Source of the DNA: Mangrovibacillus cuniculi
GTDB lineage: Bacteria > Bacillota > Bacilli > Bacillales > R1DC41
Reading direction: 5' to 3'
Length of the DNA: 64,000 nt
Assembly: GCF_015482585.1 (NCBI RefSeq)
Contig: NZ_CP049742.1
Span: forward strand, 2,325,001 to 2,389,000
Shown one piece after another: positions 7,928 to 17,113 of this stretch (within the stretch, counting starts at the first letter, position 1; every line of letters starts with the position of its first letter). Both the position numbers and the translations under genes were made by a program. The notes beneath the pieces are model-generated. The model did not search any database, was not told where the DNA came from, and worked only from the letters and a program-made list of their open reading frames with translations.

Positions 7928-8582
7928 TGGAGTATTACAATATGAAGCGCAAATCTGGCAAGCAATCGGAGAAACGTTTATTATGGTAGGTGTCTCTATT
8001 CTTGCAGCTGTATTAGTTGGCCTGCCAGTTGGTACGGTTTTATTCCTATGTCGAAAAGGTCAGATGCTAGAAAATCAATTTGTGTTTTCCACTGTAAACC
8101 TACTTGTAAATGTCATACGCTCGTTTCCATTTTTGTTATTAGTCGTCTTTTTAATTCCTTTTACTAGATTGATTATTGGAACAGCAATTGGGACTGCTGC
8201 TGCGACCGTTCCCCTGGCTATAATAGCGATTGCTCATTATTCACGGTTAGTAGAGCAATCACTGTTGGACGTGCCTCGCGGTGTTATTGAAGCAGCCGTG
8301 TCGATGGGGGCATCTGTTCGTGAAGTAGTGTTGAACTTTTTGTATGTGGAAGCTCGTTCCGCGTTGGTACTTAGCTTAACTACTTCCATTGTCAGTTTTA
8401 TTTCGTTCTCGACCATCATGGGGGTAGTTGGTGGCGGAGGAATTGGGGACTTTGCGATTCGGTATGGGTATCAGCAATTTCGGACAGATTTAATGATGTA
8501 TATGATTATCATTATGGTTATCCTAGTACAATCCATTCAGTTTATTGGGATGACCGTTGCAAGATGGATAGATAAACGTTAA
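7920..8582 (+). CDS. metI: MetI, membrane permease of the methionine ABC importer
   Basis: 220 residues, five membrane helices, with the binding-protein-dependent permease EAA region at about residues 122-150 (VIEAAVSMGASVREVV) that docks on MetN. The length is normal for MetI. It overlaps metN by 8 bp, which suggests translational coupling, and is followed after 13 bp by metQ. Expected to form the MetI2-MetN2 channel for L/D-methionine. Confidence 0.93.
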   Translation: MLDGVLQYEAQIWQAIGETFIMVGVSILAAVLVGLPVGTVLFLCRKGQMLENQFVFSTVNLLVNVIRSFPFLLLVVFLIPFTRLIIGTAIGTAAATVPLAIIAIAHYSRLVEQSLLDVPRGVIEAAVSMGASVREVVLNFLYVEARSALVLSLTTSIVSFISFSTIMGVVGGGGIGDFAIRYGYQQFRTDLMMYMIIIMVILVQSIQFIGMTVARWIDKR

Positions 8583-8595
8583 GGAGGTATTTCTT

Positions 8596-9429
8596 ATGAA
8601 GAAATTATGGTTATTATTGGCCACAACTATGCTCGTTTTAGCTGCTTGTGGTGGCGCTGGTAATTCTGAAAATGAACAAGAGAATGCAGAAAATAACGAG
8701 ACAGGGGAACAAACAACGCTGAAAGTAGCTTCCCTTATTCCACCAATGACAGAGATTTTGGAAATCGTGAAACCACAGCTTGCGGAAGAAGGCGTGGATT
8801 TAGAAGTCGTTGTACTTGGTGATAACGTGCAGCCGAACAATGCATTGGCAAATAAGGAAGTGGATGCGAACTTCTTCCAACACGTTCCGTACATGGAGGA
8901 GTTTAATAAAGCAAACGACGCCAACTTAACTCCTGTGACGCCGATTTATTTTGCTAACTATGGAGTGTACGCGAAAAATTTTGAATCAATGGATGAATTG
9001 CCTGAAGGTGCAACGGTGGCGATTGCAAACGATGTTTCGAATATTGATCGTTCGTTGAAGTTGTTGGACCAGCATGGCGTGATTACGCTTGGCGAAACTT
9101 CTGAAACGTATTATACGCAGAAGGATATCGTGGAAAACCCGAAAAACCTAAAGTTTGAAGAAGTGGATCTATTAATGCTTGCAAGAATGTATGATGATGC
9201 GGATGCCGTTGTGATGACGCCAGCGTATGCATCTCCACTAGGTCTGACGCCGAAAAGCGATGCGTTGCTGACGGAAGGTACGGACAACGAATTTGCAATC
9301 ACGTTAGTTGCTCGTGAGGATAATGTGGATTCTGAGGCGATCCAAAAGCTTGCAGAAGCGATGACGAGCGAGGAAGTTCGTCAGTTTTTAGAAAAAGAAT
9401 ACGACGAGACGGCGATTCCGGCGTTTTGA
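8596..9429 (+). CDS. metQ: MetQ, methionine-binding lipoprotein (NlpA family)
   Basis: 277 residues. A lipoprotein signal with lipobox LAAC (Cys18) anchors it outside the membrane, followed by an acidic Asn/Glu linker and the NlpA fold (TLKVASLIPPMTEILEIVKP, then VDANFFQHVPYMEEF, typical of MetQ). AAGGAGG lies 7 bases before ATG. It is the last gene of the metNIQ operon and ends at a terminator. It delivers methionine to MetI. Confidence 0.94.
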   Translation: MKKLWLLLATTMLVLAACGGAGNSENEQENAENNETGEQTTLKVASLIPPMTEILEIVKPQLAEEGVDLEVVVLGDNVQPNNALANKEVDANFFQHVPYMEEFNKANDANLTPVTPIYFANYGVYAKNFESMDELPEGATVAIANDVSNIDRSLKLLDQHGVITLGETSETYYTQKDIVENPKNLKFEEVDLLMLARMYDDADAVVMTPAYASPLGLTPKSDALLTEGTDNEFAITLVAREDNVDSEAIQKLAEAMTSEEVRQFLEKEYDETAIPAF

Positions 9430-9435
9430 TGATGT

Positions 9436-9471
9436 GGCCAGGGGAGATCTTAATTCCTCTGGCTATTTTTG
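9436..9471 (+). terminator. Terminator of metNIQ
   Basis: GGCCAGGGGA pairs with TTCCTCTGGCT (one G-T and one bulge) and a T-run follows. Confidence 0.85.
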
Positions 9472-9488
9472 TGTGGTCTGGGTCTTCT

Positions 9489-9860
9489 TTTCTTACTCTA
9501 GAACACACTTTATTCCCATAACGTGTGCTCTGTCTCCTCTTCTATCTCTCTTGAACACTCATTATTCCCGTAACGTGTGCTCTAACTCCTCTTCTATCTC
9601 TCTAGAACGCACGTTATTCCCGTAACATGTGCTCTAACTCCTCTTCTATCTCTCTTGAGCGCACGTTATTCCCGTAACATGTGCTCTAACTCCTCTTCTA
9701 TCTCTCTTGAGCTCACGTTATTTCCATATCGTGTGCTCTAGCTCCCCTCCTCCCTCCCTTGAGCGCATGTTATTTCCATATCATGTGCTCTAGATCCCCT
9801 CCTCCCTCTCTTGAGCGCACGTTATTCCCGTAACGAGTACTCTAGCTACTCTCCTCTTGA
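9489..9860. repeat. Tandem array 2: seven units of exactly 52 bp, each with a hairpin
   Basis: The element TATTCC recurs at 9511, 9563, 9615, 9667, 9719, 9771 and 9823, always 52 bp apart. In most units a near-perfect inverted repeat, AGCGCACGTTA with TAACGTGTGCT, flanks a TTCCCG loop; the spacer is pyrimidine-rich (CTCCTCTTCTATCTCTCTT). It lies between the metNIQ terminator and the promoter region of the PLD gene. No coding frame follows it. Confidence 0.93.
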
Positions 9861-10020
9861 CCTTAAGCACTCTCCACACAGTAATTGTCATTAAATTTCG
9901 ATTTCTTTTGTAATTCTCACGTAAAGGTCTTGTAAAGTTTCGACAATAATCTACAATTATAGATAGATTATTCATATAATCGTTGTTGGTTGTCATTACT
10001 ATAACAAGGGAGTGTTATCG

Positions 10021-11973
10021 TTGAAGAATTGGTGGAAGAAACTACTAGTAGGAGTTAGTGCCGTTGCCATGATTGGCTCTGGCGTCACCATTCCGGAGAA
10101 AGTAGAAGCAGCAAGCGCAAATGATGTGGTGATTAACGAAATTGCCTGGATGGGTACCACAGCAAGTTACGCGGATGAGTGGGTGGAATTACATAATACG
10201 TCTAGTTCTGCTGTTGATCTTAGCGGATGGACTTTGGCTTCACAAGATGGATCCCTCTCTGTACAACTATCAGGAACGATTCCAGCTGGTGGCTATTACT
10301 TATTAGAAAGAACAGATGATACAACTATTCCGGACAAGCAAGCGAATCTTATTTACAGTGGTTCTCTTGATAATACGGGTGAAATTCTGTCATTAAAAGA
10401 TGCTTCTGGCACTATCATTGATTCCGTAGACGCATGGCACGCAGGAGACAACACTTCTAAAGCTACAATGGAACGAGTAAATCCTTTACAAGATGGGACA
10501 ATCTCTTCTAGCTGGGCAACGTCTACTACGACATATGCAGTTGGATACGGCTCCCCTATGGCTGGATCTCCAAGTGGAGCACCTGGCACAACTACTGGTG
10601 AACAACTAAACCAAGTGAGTGAAGAACTAAATGCGATGAACGTGTACTTCAATAAGTCTGCAGATCCTACGTTAGCTACTGCAGGTAATGAAGCAAACTA
10701 TCATGTAAACCTAGAAGACCGACTAATTCACCGCTTAAACCAAGCAACAACTTCTATCGATTTTGCAACATACGAAATTAATTTACCTAGAGTAGTAGAA
10801 ACACTAATTGCGAAGGCTGCACAAGGTGTAGACGTTCGTGTCATCGCGGATGCGAAAGATGCGACGGATCCTCATTATGCAGAGCGATTTGAAACCATGC
10901 GATTATATATTGAGCAAATGGTTCGTGGAACGGACGATGTAATTGGCACAGCTGATGATGTCCATGTCTTCTCTGACTCTGCGATGATGGTCGTGGAAGA
11001 TAGCGCTAAACGCTCTTCTTTCGGATTACCAGCTGACTTTAGTGACATTCCTGTCCAAACGGTGATGATCGGGAACGGTTCCCAAACTGGACACGTAATG
11101 GTCGATGCGGAACAAAAGGCTCCAGCAGAATACTATTCTCCAGGAACACAAATGCATAACAAATTCGCTATCGTCGATGACCGTTGGGTATTCACAGGGA
11201 CGTGGAACTTTACCATTACGGGTCTATATGGTTCAGAGGAAAACATGGCAAACGGCGTTTTAGATGGAAACCAACAACATGTGGTGGAAATTCATAATGC
11301 TGATTTGGCTCAAGCCTATGAGATTGAATTTAACGAAATGTGGGGTAGTAACTCATTAACTCCGAATCCTCAAATTTCTAATTTTAGTACAAGAAAAGTA
11401 GATAATACTCCTAAAGAAGTAATGATTGGTGACAAGCGTGTAGAAGTTTATTTCTCCGCTGGAGATAATGCAGTTGGAAGATTACGAGATTTAGTACGCA
11501 CAGAGGCACAAGTAAACACGTACTTTACTATTTTCGCTTGGAGTGACCAACAACTTGTAGATGAATTAAAATATAAGTGGGAAGGTTCCTATAACGACCT
11601 TCAAGGTACACTAACTGGATTTGATATAAAAGGAGTCTTTGATTCTGACTTCTGGAACCAATGGTGGAGTGCTTCTGTTGATATGACTGGAAGAACCGCT
11701 TCCCAAACAAGTACTGGTAACCCAAATACACGTTGGGCAAACCCAGCTCCCGTATACCAAGATGCAGAGGCAAGAAAACTACATGCTAAGACCATGTTAA
11801 TCGATGTGGATACTTCTTCTGATCCAACGGTAGTAGTAGGTTCTACTAACTGGAGTAACAACGGTAATGATATCAATGATGAAAACATGCTAATTATCCA
11901 CGATGCGGCGATTGCGAATCAGTTTAAGCAAGAATTTGCGGAGCGTTATCGTGTGGCTGGTGGGGCGTTTTAA
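10021..11973 (+). CDS. Secreted lamin-tail / phospholipase-D-superfamily protein (possible extracellular nuclease or lipase)
   Basis: 650 residues from a TTG start at 10021 (AGGGAG 8 bases upstream; a GTG at 10012 would overlap that site). Signal peptide about 1-32. A lamin-tail domain follows (DVVINEIAW, EWVELHN, VDLSGWTL). Two PLD half-sites carry complete HxK(x4)D motifs: MHNKFAIVDD with the trailing GTWN, and LHAKTMLIDVD with GSTNWS. This is a two-HKD enzyme that should cleave phosphodiester bonds outside the cell. Lamin-tail domains are common in secreted nucleases, so DNA is as likely a substrate as lipid. It is monocistronic with its own terminator. Confidence 0.88.
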   Translation: MKNWWKKLLVGVSAVAMIGSGVTIPEKVEAASANDVVINEIAWMGTTASYADEWVELHNTSSSAVDLSGWTLASQDGSLSVQLSGTIPAGGYYLLERTDDTTIPDKQANLIYSGSLDNTGEILSLKDASGTIIDSVDAWHAGDNTSKATMERVNPLQDGTISSSWATSTTTYAVGYGSPMAGSPSGAPGTTTGEQLNQVSEELNAMNVYFNKSADPTLATAGNEANYHVNLEDRLIHRLNQATTSIDFATYEINLPRVVETLIAKAAQGVDVRVIADAKDATDPHYAERFETMRLYIEQMVRGTDDVIGTADDVHVFSDSAMMVVEDSAKRSSFGLPADFSDIPVQTVMIGNGSQTGHVMVDAEQKAPAEYYSPGTQMHNKFAIVDDRWVFTGTWNFTITGLYGSEENMANGVLDGNQQHVVEIHNADLAQAYEIEFNEMWGSNSLTPNPQISNFSTRKVDNTPKEVMIGDKRVEVYFSAGDNAVGRLRDLVRTEAQVNTYFTIFAWSDQQLVDELKYKWEGSYNDLQGTLTGFDIKGVFDSDFWNQWWSASVDMTGRTASQTSTGNPNTRWANPAPVYQDAEARKLHAKTMLIDVDTSSDPTVVVGSTNWSNNGNDINDENMLIIHDAAIANQFKQEFAERYRVAGGAF

Positions 11974-11976
11974 TTA

Positions 11977-12012
11977 GAAAAGGTATGGAGAATTGTTTCT
12001 CCATACCTTTTT
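11977..12012 (+). terminator. Terminator of the PLD gene
   Basis: AAAAGGTATGGAGAA pairs with TTTCTCCATACCTTTTT around a tiny loop. The A/T ends also make it usable by the converging gene that ends at 12026. Confidence 0.92.
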
Positions 12013-12025
12013 AAATTACTCAAAC

Positions 12026-12604
12026 CTACTCTCTTCCCAAATACCACAAGTCTAGATTAATAATCTTTAATTTCCAACCTTCATCTGTATAACTAACATT
12101 CACCCATTCTTCCTCGTTCGTGCAGTTACAATTTTCCTCTTTAAATAAGATAGTAAGTCGGATATCGCCCAATGCACCCCCACTGTTGTCTTCTACTCTT
12201 TGGAAAGTATACTCCTTCCCTAAGCGCTCTTCTATCGAGTATTCCACTTTTTCATATAATTCTTGCTTAAACGTAGCTTCGTCCCCTTGGAAGTATATTG
12301 CCTCTCGCAACTCTAAGCCCACTGGTTTAGCTGCTAGTAGGAGAGCATAAAATAATAACCAAGAGAGAATAAGATAAGTATGTGTCTTCATCTTTCTGTT
12401 TTCATCATTCCGAACAATCATTTTAATATAAAGGATAGGAATAACGTACACCACTCCAATAAAAATAGGAAAAAAGAAGCCAGAATAAAGAAGAAGCTCT
12501 TTTATATCCTCCATAGCACTTATCGGTGATTTCCATATAGTGAACCAAATAAACGGGATAATAAATATAGATGATAGGAGAAATTGTTTTACATTTCGTT
12601 TCAT
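12026..12604 (-). CDS. Membrane protein with extracytoplasmic C-terminal domain, unknown
   Basis: 192 residues. Three hydrophobic segments (about 8-25, 38-62 and 75-92) are followed by a soluble, acidic C-terminal domain (from about residue 100) with CNC near the end. AGGTGG lies 7 bases before the ATG. It converges on the PLD gene and is not part of an obvious operon. I do not recognise the family. Confidence 0.75.
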   Translation of the reverse strand: MKRNVKQFLLSSIFIIPFIWFTIWKSPISAMEDIKELLLYSGFFFPIFIGVVYVIPILYIKMIVRNDENRKMKTHTYLILSWLLFYALLLAAKPVGLELREAIYFQGDEATFKQELYEKVEYSIEERLGKEYTFQRVEDNSGGALGDIRLTILFKEENCNCTNEEEWVNVSYTDEGWKLKIINLDLWYLGRE

Positions 12605-12822
12605 TTAATGCCCACCTTGTGTCTTTTCATTTGCCTAATTATTATGTACTCTTCTAAACTTGTAATGCTATTATCCTACCAATCTATCCCAATAAAACCA
12701 ATAGAAAATTTAAATTACCAGTTTTTACATAAAAAAGATAAGGCTAAATAACCAAACATATCTCCCTTAAACTAACATATTATGTAAGATAATAACGCAA
12801 TTTACGGGAGGCTCCAGTCACT

Positions 12823-13764
12823 ATGCACAAAATACTGCTGTTCTGTGATCCTGGTATAGATGATTCTTTAGCAATCATTTACGCCCTTCTTCATCCTGAC
12901 ATCAATCTAGTTGGCGTGGTAACTAGTTACGGTAACGTTTCAGCCGAACAATCTACTAGCAATGCAGCTTACCTACTTTCACTTGCAGGGAGATCCGATA
13001 TTCCCATTTTCTATGGAGCTAACTTCGCATTGAGTGGAGAACTAGCTACTTATTATCCAGAGATACACGGTGAAGATGGGATTGGGCCCATCGTGACACC
13101 ATCCGATCTAAAATATAATGTAACACCGTTTTGCGAACTGTTCCCATTTATTGAAGAACACATTGATGACATCAAAATTGTAGATACTGGCCGCTCCACA
13201 TCTCTTGCCATGGCATTTAACTTTTTTAATGGCTTGTTAAAACAAGTGAAGGAAATCTATTTGATGGGTGGAGCATTCTTTGTTCCTGGCAACGTTACTC
13301 CTCTCGCAGAAGCTAACTTTCACGGTGATCCACTTGCCACCAAGATTGTATTAGAGCATGCACAAAAAGTGTATATTACGCCACTGAACGTCACCAATAG
13401 AGCTGTCATTAACAGTCAAATAGCTGAGCACGTATCTCAAAAAGCTAGAAATCCATATACCAAGATAATTTTAGACACTTCGAGGTATTATATATCTGCC
13501 TACAACAAACTGAATCCAAGGATTGGTGGAGCTGCTCGTCACGATTTGTTTACACTGTACTACTTATTAAACAAAGAACAGATTGATTCCGTGCAAAAAC
13601 GCGTTTGGGTTGAGCTAAATGCAGGATCAAAAGGCTTAACACACATGGATTTTAGAAGTCCAGAAAATGATTCAACAAGCCCACATATCGTTGCTCTCGA
13701 TTTCGACTATGAAAGATTCATTGTAGATTTTATTAATGTCATGACCAGGCCACTTAAGACATAA
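12823..13764 (+). CDS. Nucleoside hydrolase of the inosine-uridine (IunH) family
   Basis: 313 residues, the normal size. The N-terminal calcium-binding motif DPGIDDSLAI (family DxDxxxDD) is present, as are the central LMGGAF segment and the distal HDLF motif where the catalytic region ends. The family splits the N-glycosidic bond of ribonucleosides for base salvage. GGGAGG precedes the ATG by about 11 bases. Single gene with its own terminator. The exact nucleoside preference cannot be read. Confidence 0.9.
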   Translation: MHKILLFCDPGIDDSLAIIYALLHPDINLVGVVTSYGNVSAEQSTSNAAYLLSLAGRSDIPIFYGANFALSGELATYYPEIHGEDGIGPIVTPSDLKYNVTPFCELFPFIEEHIDDIKIVDTGRSTSLAMAFNFFNGLLKQVKEIYLMGGAFFVPGNVTPLAEANFHGDPLATKIVLEHAQKVYITPLNVTNRAVINSQIAEHVSQKARNPYTKIILDTSRYYISAYNKLNPRIGGAARHDLFTLYYLLNKEQIDSVQKRVWVELNAGSKGLTHMDFRSPENDSTSPHIVALDFDYERFIVDFINVMTRPLKT

Positions 13765-13765
13765 A

Positions 13766-13793
13766 AAAAGAATCCCATTGGATTCTTTTTTGG
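13766..13793. terminator. Bidirectional terminator after the nucleoside hydrolase
   Basis: AAAGAATCC and GGATTCTTT form a perfect stem around CATT with A/T-runs on both sides. It serves both converging genes. Confidence 0.9.
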
Positions 13794-13799
13794 ATTTCC

Positions 13800-14741
13800 T
13801 TATTCCACCCAACCTAACTCCATCATACGCTCAAACACCGCTTCCCCAATCAATTCATATCCGACCTGGTTAAAATGAACGTAATCCACTAATAGACTCG
13901 GTGGAACAGAACCACTTGCTATAGCGTCTTTATCCGCTTTAGTCGCTTTTATATTAACTCTACCCAAATTCACATTTGATAGATACTCACGCAAATTAAT
14001 ATACTGAATACCGTACGTTTCCTCCATGACCTTTTCTAATTCTGCTCTGCTTTCCTTCGTTCCACTAGTTAAACCTAATACCAAAAACTTCTCATCATAC
14101 TTTTCCATATGAATAATCGAATCCACATGTGACACCAACTCTTCTGGCGTCTCATATCCGCCATTTTGTCCAATAAACACAACCGGTACAAAGCCTTCGT
14201 ATTGATTTGTTGCATTCGTCACTATAGTCGAACCATCTGCAATAGTAGTAGTTCTTCCTGTTTGACTACGCTGGAATGAATACGCATCTTTCTCTTTATC
14301 CCATGAAATTTTACCTTCAATTCCATTGATGGTAACTGGATTTATCCCTCTATCTCCACGTCTAAACGGAATAACTTCATGCCCGTTTTCAGATTGAAGA
14401 GTAATATTCACTGGTATGGAAGTGGAAGGAATCGTTGTGTTATTTACCAACGAAAACGGTACTCCACCAGCTCGACCAATAATCGTATTCGTATCCTCAC
14501 CACTTACTCCCATGTTTACGACAGGTACGTTCACACCTTGTTCCTGTAACAATCTTTGAAGCACTCCAGGATAATTTGTTCCTTTCCCTCCTGCTCCTTT
14601 CGTTAAGGAATCTCCCCAGACAACGATGCCAGGGAAGTTGGGTTTTGTAGCTTCTGCACGATCCGTTATTTTATATGTACCAACACCAATTAATAAGATA
14701 AATAAAATTCCTAAGATAGACCACTTGGAGTATAATTTCAT
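13800..14741 (-). CDS. Membrane-anchored or secreted SGNH/GDSL hydrolase
   Basis: 313 residues. An uncleaved or cleavable N-terminal helix (about 8-26) precedes the catalytic domain. Block I is VVWGDSLTKG (nucleophile Ser near 45), block II region MGVSGEDTNTI, and block V DYVHFNQVG carries the catalytic Asp/His. This is the SGNH esterase fold, acting on esters or acetyl groups of envelope or substrate polymers outside the membrane. A middle insertion of about 100 residues (the ITLQSENG to IVTNATN region) is larger than in minimal family members. Substrate unknown. Confidence 0.88.
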   Translation of the reverse strand: MKLYSKWSILGILFILLIGVGTYKITDRAEATKPNFPGIVVWGDSLTKGAGGKGTNYPGVLQRLLQEQGVNVPVVNMGVSGEDTNTIIGRAGGVPFSLVNNTTIPSTSIPVNITLQSENGHEVIPFRRGDRGINPVTINGIEGKISWDKEKDAYSFQRSQTGRTTTIADGSTIVTNATNQYEGFVPVVFIGQNGGYETPEELVSHVDSIIHMEKYDEKFLVLGLTSGTKESRAELEKVMEETYGIQYINLREYLSNVNLGRVNIKATKADKDAIASGSVPPSLLVDYVHFNQVGYELIGEAVFERMMELGWVE

Positions 14742-14927
14742 GATTGATTCGTCCTCTCAGCTTGATTCAGGTGTTCAACTTTTTTCCTATGCCGTAATAC
14801 CTGTATTTTCTGAAAATTCTATCAAAATATTACGCATAAATCTATACCTTTTAACGAAAAACTGATATTTTTCTACAGGATTAGTTTGTACAAAAAATGA
14901 AATAAGATGAAACAGAACGGAGGGACA

Positions 14928-15355
14928 ATGTGGTATTTAGCATGATACATCATACATTTAAATTTATCGAAAAAAGTATTCTAGAGAATTTGCTTCCTTT
15001 GCATCCGAAGTACCTAAAAACGCTAAGAAATTCATGAGCGAACTGGGCCAATCCAATGGAACAGAAATAGCACTATTTGAACCCAAGAAGGGGAAAGACC
15101 ACCTGTTTGGAGAGTATTATGATTAAGGAGCAACTGACTGCTCTGATTGGTATGGAGTATGTCGAATTGGAAGGCGATTACGCTTTTATTCGAGGAAAGA
15201 CAGTGGAAATGGATATCCTGCACCACTCTTTACAAGAATGGATGCAGAGGGAAGGTTTGCAGCAAGATCTTTCAAGATATATTGTGGAAGCATATTATCC
15301 TTCCACAACAGATGAAATGGTAGAAATACTCATTCCAACTTATACCAAAAAGTAA
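14928..15355 (+). pseudogene. Frameshifted GyrI/Rob-type effector-binding domain protein
   Basis: GGAGGG (14919-14924) leads into ATG 14928, but coding sense continues only by changing frame. A first piece reads MIHHTFKFIEK (from 14942), a second frame gives YSREFASFASEVPKNAKKF and runs to a stop after FGEYYD, and a third frame (to 15355) gives GMEYVELEGDYAFIRGK and a good C-terminus. Joined, these resemble single-domain GyrI-like effector-binding proteins (about 150 aa). At least two indels separate the pieces, so the gene is inactive unless the assembly is wrong. Confidence 0.75.
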
Positions 15356-15375
15356 AATCAAATCAGATAGCAAAA

Positions 15376-15451
15376 ATTGGTGTCGTTTTTCCTACATACA
15401 CCTACAATCTGTAATGTTACAATTATATTACAAATAATAATGGAGGTTATT
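15376..15451 (+). promoter_or_regulatory. Leader/promoter copy A of a duplicated unit
   Basis: The stretch around 15376-15433 (AATTGGTGTCGTTTTTCCTA and onward) is repeated with few changes at 17037-17096, in both cases right before the ribosome site of the paralogous genes. It probably contains the shared promoter, but -35/-10 boxes are not obvious. Confidence 0.55.
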
Positions 15452-16126
15452 ATGAAAGCAAAACAATTCTTACTAGTAATTTGTGCAGTATTCCTTGTTT
15501 CTGTTATAGGTTTAATGATCTGGTTTTACAATACAACGATCACCAAACAATTAAACGATTATACTAAAGAGAAATATGGAGAGAAAATAGTCTTAGTGGA
15601 AGAAGGCGCTTCTCATACTGGTAATATGGGGGATACGGTTCATAAAGTAGCATTAAAAAGTGATCCTTCCATAGAGTTTAATATAGAAGTGGATGGAGAT
15701 TTATTCGAAAGATTGTTTACTGTTGTGAGAGATGATTTAGAGTACATGATAACAGTTAACAAAGAATTTCCTAAATTGACGCCTTATGTAGGGGAGATTG
15801 AATCACTAGAATTTATTATTCCTAGAACTCCTACGTTCGATCTCTTTTCAGAAGTAATGGAAGATGACCCACATTTGTTTATAGTGATGGATGAGTATGA
15901 TTTTAATGCAGACATTTTTGAAAAACAAACTCTTCACAGGTACTATCAATTAATTAAACTACTAAACAAAGCTGATACAAGTTACCAAGACCTTCGCATT
16001 CATCTATTCGTTGATCGTCCCCAGTCATTTCACATAGCAAATATTAAATCTATTACATCGAGCGAGCAAATAGCACAGATGATTTATGAGCAAAGTCCAG
16101 AAATTAAAAATCTTCTAGCTAAGTAG
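15452..16126 (+). CDS. Membrane-anchored protein, copy A of a duplicated pair, unknown function
   Basis: 224 residues from ATG 15452 (TGGAGG 7 bases upstream). One N-terminal membrane helix (about 5-26) and an extracellular domain starting KQLNDYTKEKYGEKIVLVEE with the conserved block TGNMGDTVHKVALKS. The first 110 residues are closely similar to the protein at 17114. Copy A is about 115 residues shorter at the C-terminus and more diverged in the second half. I do not recognise the family. Confidence 0.8.
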   Translation: MKAKQFLLVICAVFLVSVIGLMIWFYNTTITKQLNDYTKEKYGEKIVLVEEGASHTGNMGDTVHKVALKSDPSIEFNIEVDGDLFERLFTVVRDDLEYMITVNKEFPKLTPYVGEIESLEFIIPRTPTFDLFSEVMEDDPHLFIVMDEYDFNADIFEKQTLHRYYQLIKLLNKADTSYQDLRIHLFVDRPQSFHIANIKSITSSEQIAQMIYEQSPEIKNLLAK

Positions 16127-16152
16127 AAATGGAAAAATTAATCTTTTTTATG

Positions 16153-16187
16153 AAAAACGCCAGCCTATGTATAAGCTGGCGTTTTTA
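16153..16187. terminator. Bidirectional terminator, unit A
   Basis: AAAAACGCCAGC pairs with GCTGGCGTTTTT around a 10-base loop, between the converging genes of duplicated unit A. Confidence 0.92.
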
Positions 16188-16208
16188 AAGTTATGTACGT
16201 GATTCTTC

Positions 16209-16799
16209 TCACTTATTATTTTTTATATTTACCCAAACAGCCATCCCAATAGGCACAGCGAGGAATATTACTCCACCGCTAAACAAGAGAACAAGTATCT
16301 CTCCCCCTACTTGAACTGGTGAGTATATTCTATACATAGACATAAAAAGTAAGAAAGGCAGCGTTGATAAGGTGCTGATCTTTAGTAAGTCAAAGTCATC
16401 TTTTCCTGGTTTTAAGAAATTTAATCCTATCCAAAGCGCTAAGAAGATGATAATCTTCATTTCTTTATATAGTCCATAAAATCCATACGGAATATCAAAA
16501 AACAAATTCATAAATATTAGTAAATATTCTGCTAAATCTCCCATTAAAATAATAGAATATGCGACAGTGAGTGCCATAACTACTCGTTTTATTTTGTCAT
16601 ATAAAAAGTAAACTATAGTTCCTAACACCACAGCGTAAGCTAAGAATACTAACGGATTGCCGGTGGATTTTAATATATAATCCCAAATTTCCGTACCAAA
16701 CCACTTTCTTTGTAAGATATAAACGGAAGTATCCTGAATTAAAAAGTAAGAACTTAACATAAAGCCGACGATTATTATTATTTTACTGATGTGTTTCAT
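16209..16799 (-). CDS. Polytopic membrane protein, unit A, unknown
   Basis: 196 residues from ATG 16799 (AGAGGA upstream; the longer frame to 16829 lacks a site). About six membrane helices, with the motif FLKPGKDDFDLLKIS before the last three. It is clearly paralogous to the frameshifted gene at 18196-18788 (same KPGKD block, same C-terminal GGVIFLAVP pattern). It converges on the extracellular-domain gene of the same unit. Function unknown. Confidence 0.78.
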   Translation of the reverse strand: MKHISKIIIIVGFMLSSYFLIQDTSVYILQRKWFGTEIWDYILKSTGNPLVFLAYAVVLGTIVYFLYDKIKRVVMALTVAYSIILMGDLAEYLLIFMNLFFDIPYGFYGLYKEMKIIIFLALWIGLNFLKPGKDDFDLLKISTLSTLPFLLFMSMYRIYSPVQVGGEILVLLFSGGVIFLAVPIGMAVWVNIKNNK

Positions 16800-17036
16800 T
16801 TTACAATCCTCTCTTTTTGACTTACTCATATTTTACCATTTATGGTTAAGGATTTATCTAGGAAAATGTTACCTATAATTAAAAGCTAGTACTAGTAGGT
16901 CATATAACCCATTTACATTCTTTTGGATTATTTGTTACATATATATTACAAAGTGTAATTAGAGTGGAACTTAATGAAATGGTTTTAGTAGAAGTATTCA
17001 TTCGAACTTTAATAATAAAAAAATAAATGTAATCGA

Positions 17037-17113
17037 AATTGGTGTCGTTTTTCCTACATACATCCACACCTTGTAATGTTACAATTTTGTTACAAAAAAA
17101 TACGGAGGTAGTT
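17037..17113 (+). promoter_or_regulatory. Leader/promoter copy B of the duplicated unit
   Basis: Near-identical to 15376-15433 over about 55 bases and again placed just upstream of the ribosome site, showing that the duplication included the regulatory region. Confidence 0.55.

Noticed and set aside
9889-9962. PhoP boxes before the PLD gene
   Set aside because: Several TTGTAA/TTCGACA-like hexamers can be picked, but spacing does not fit the direct-repeat consensus; not supportable by eye.
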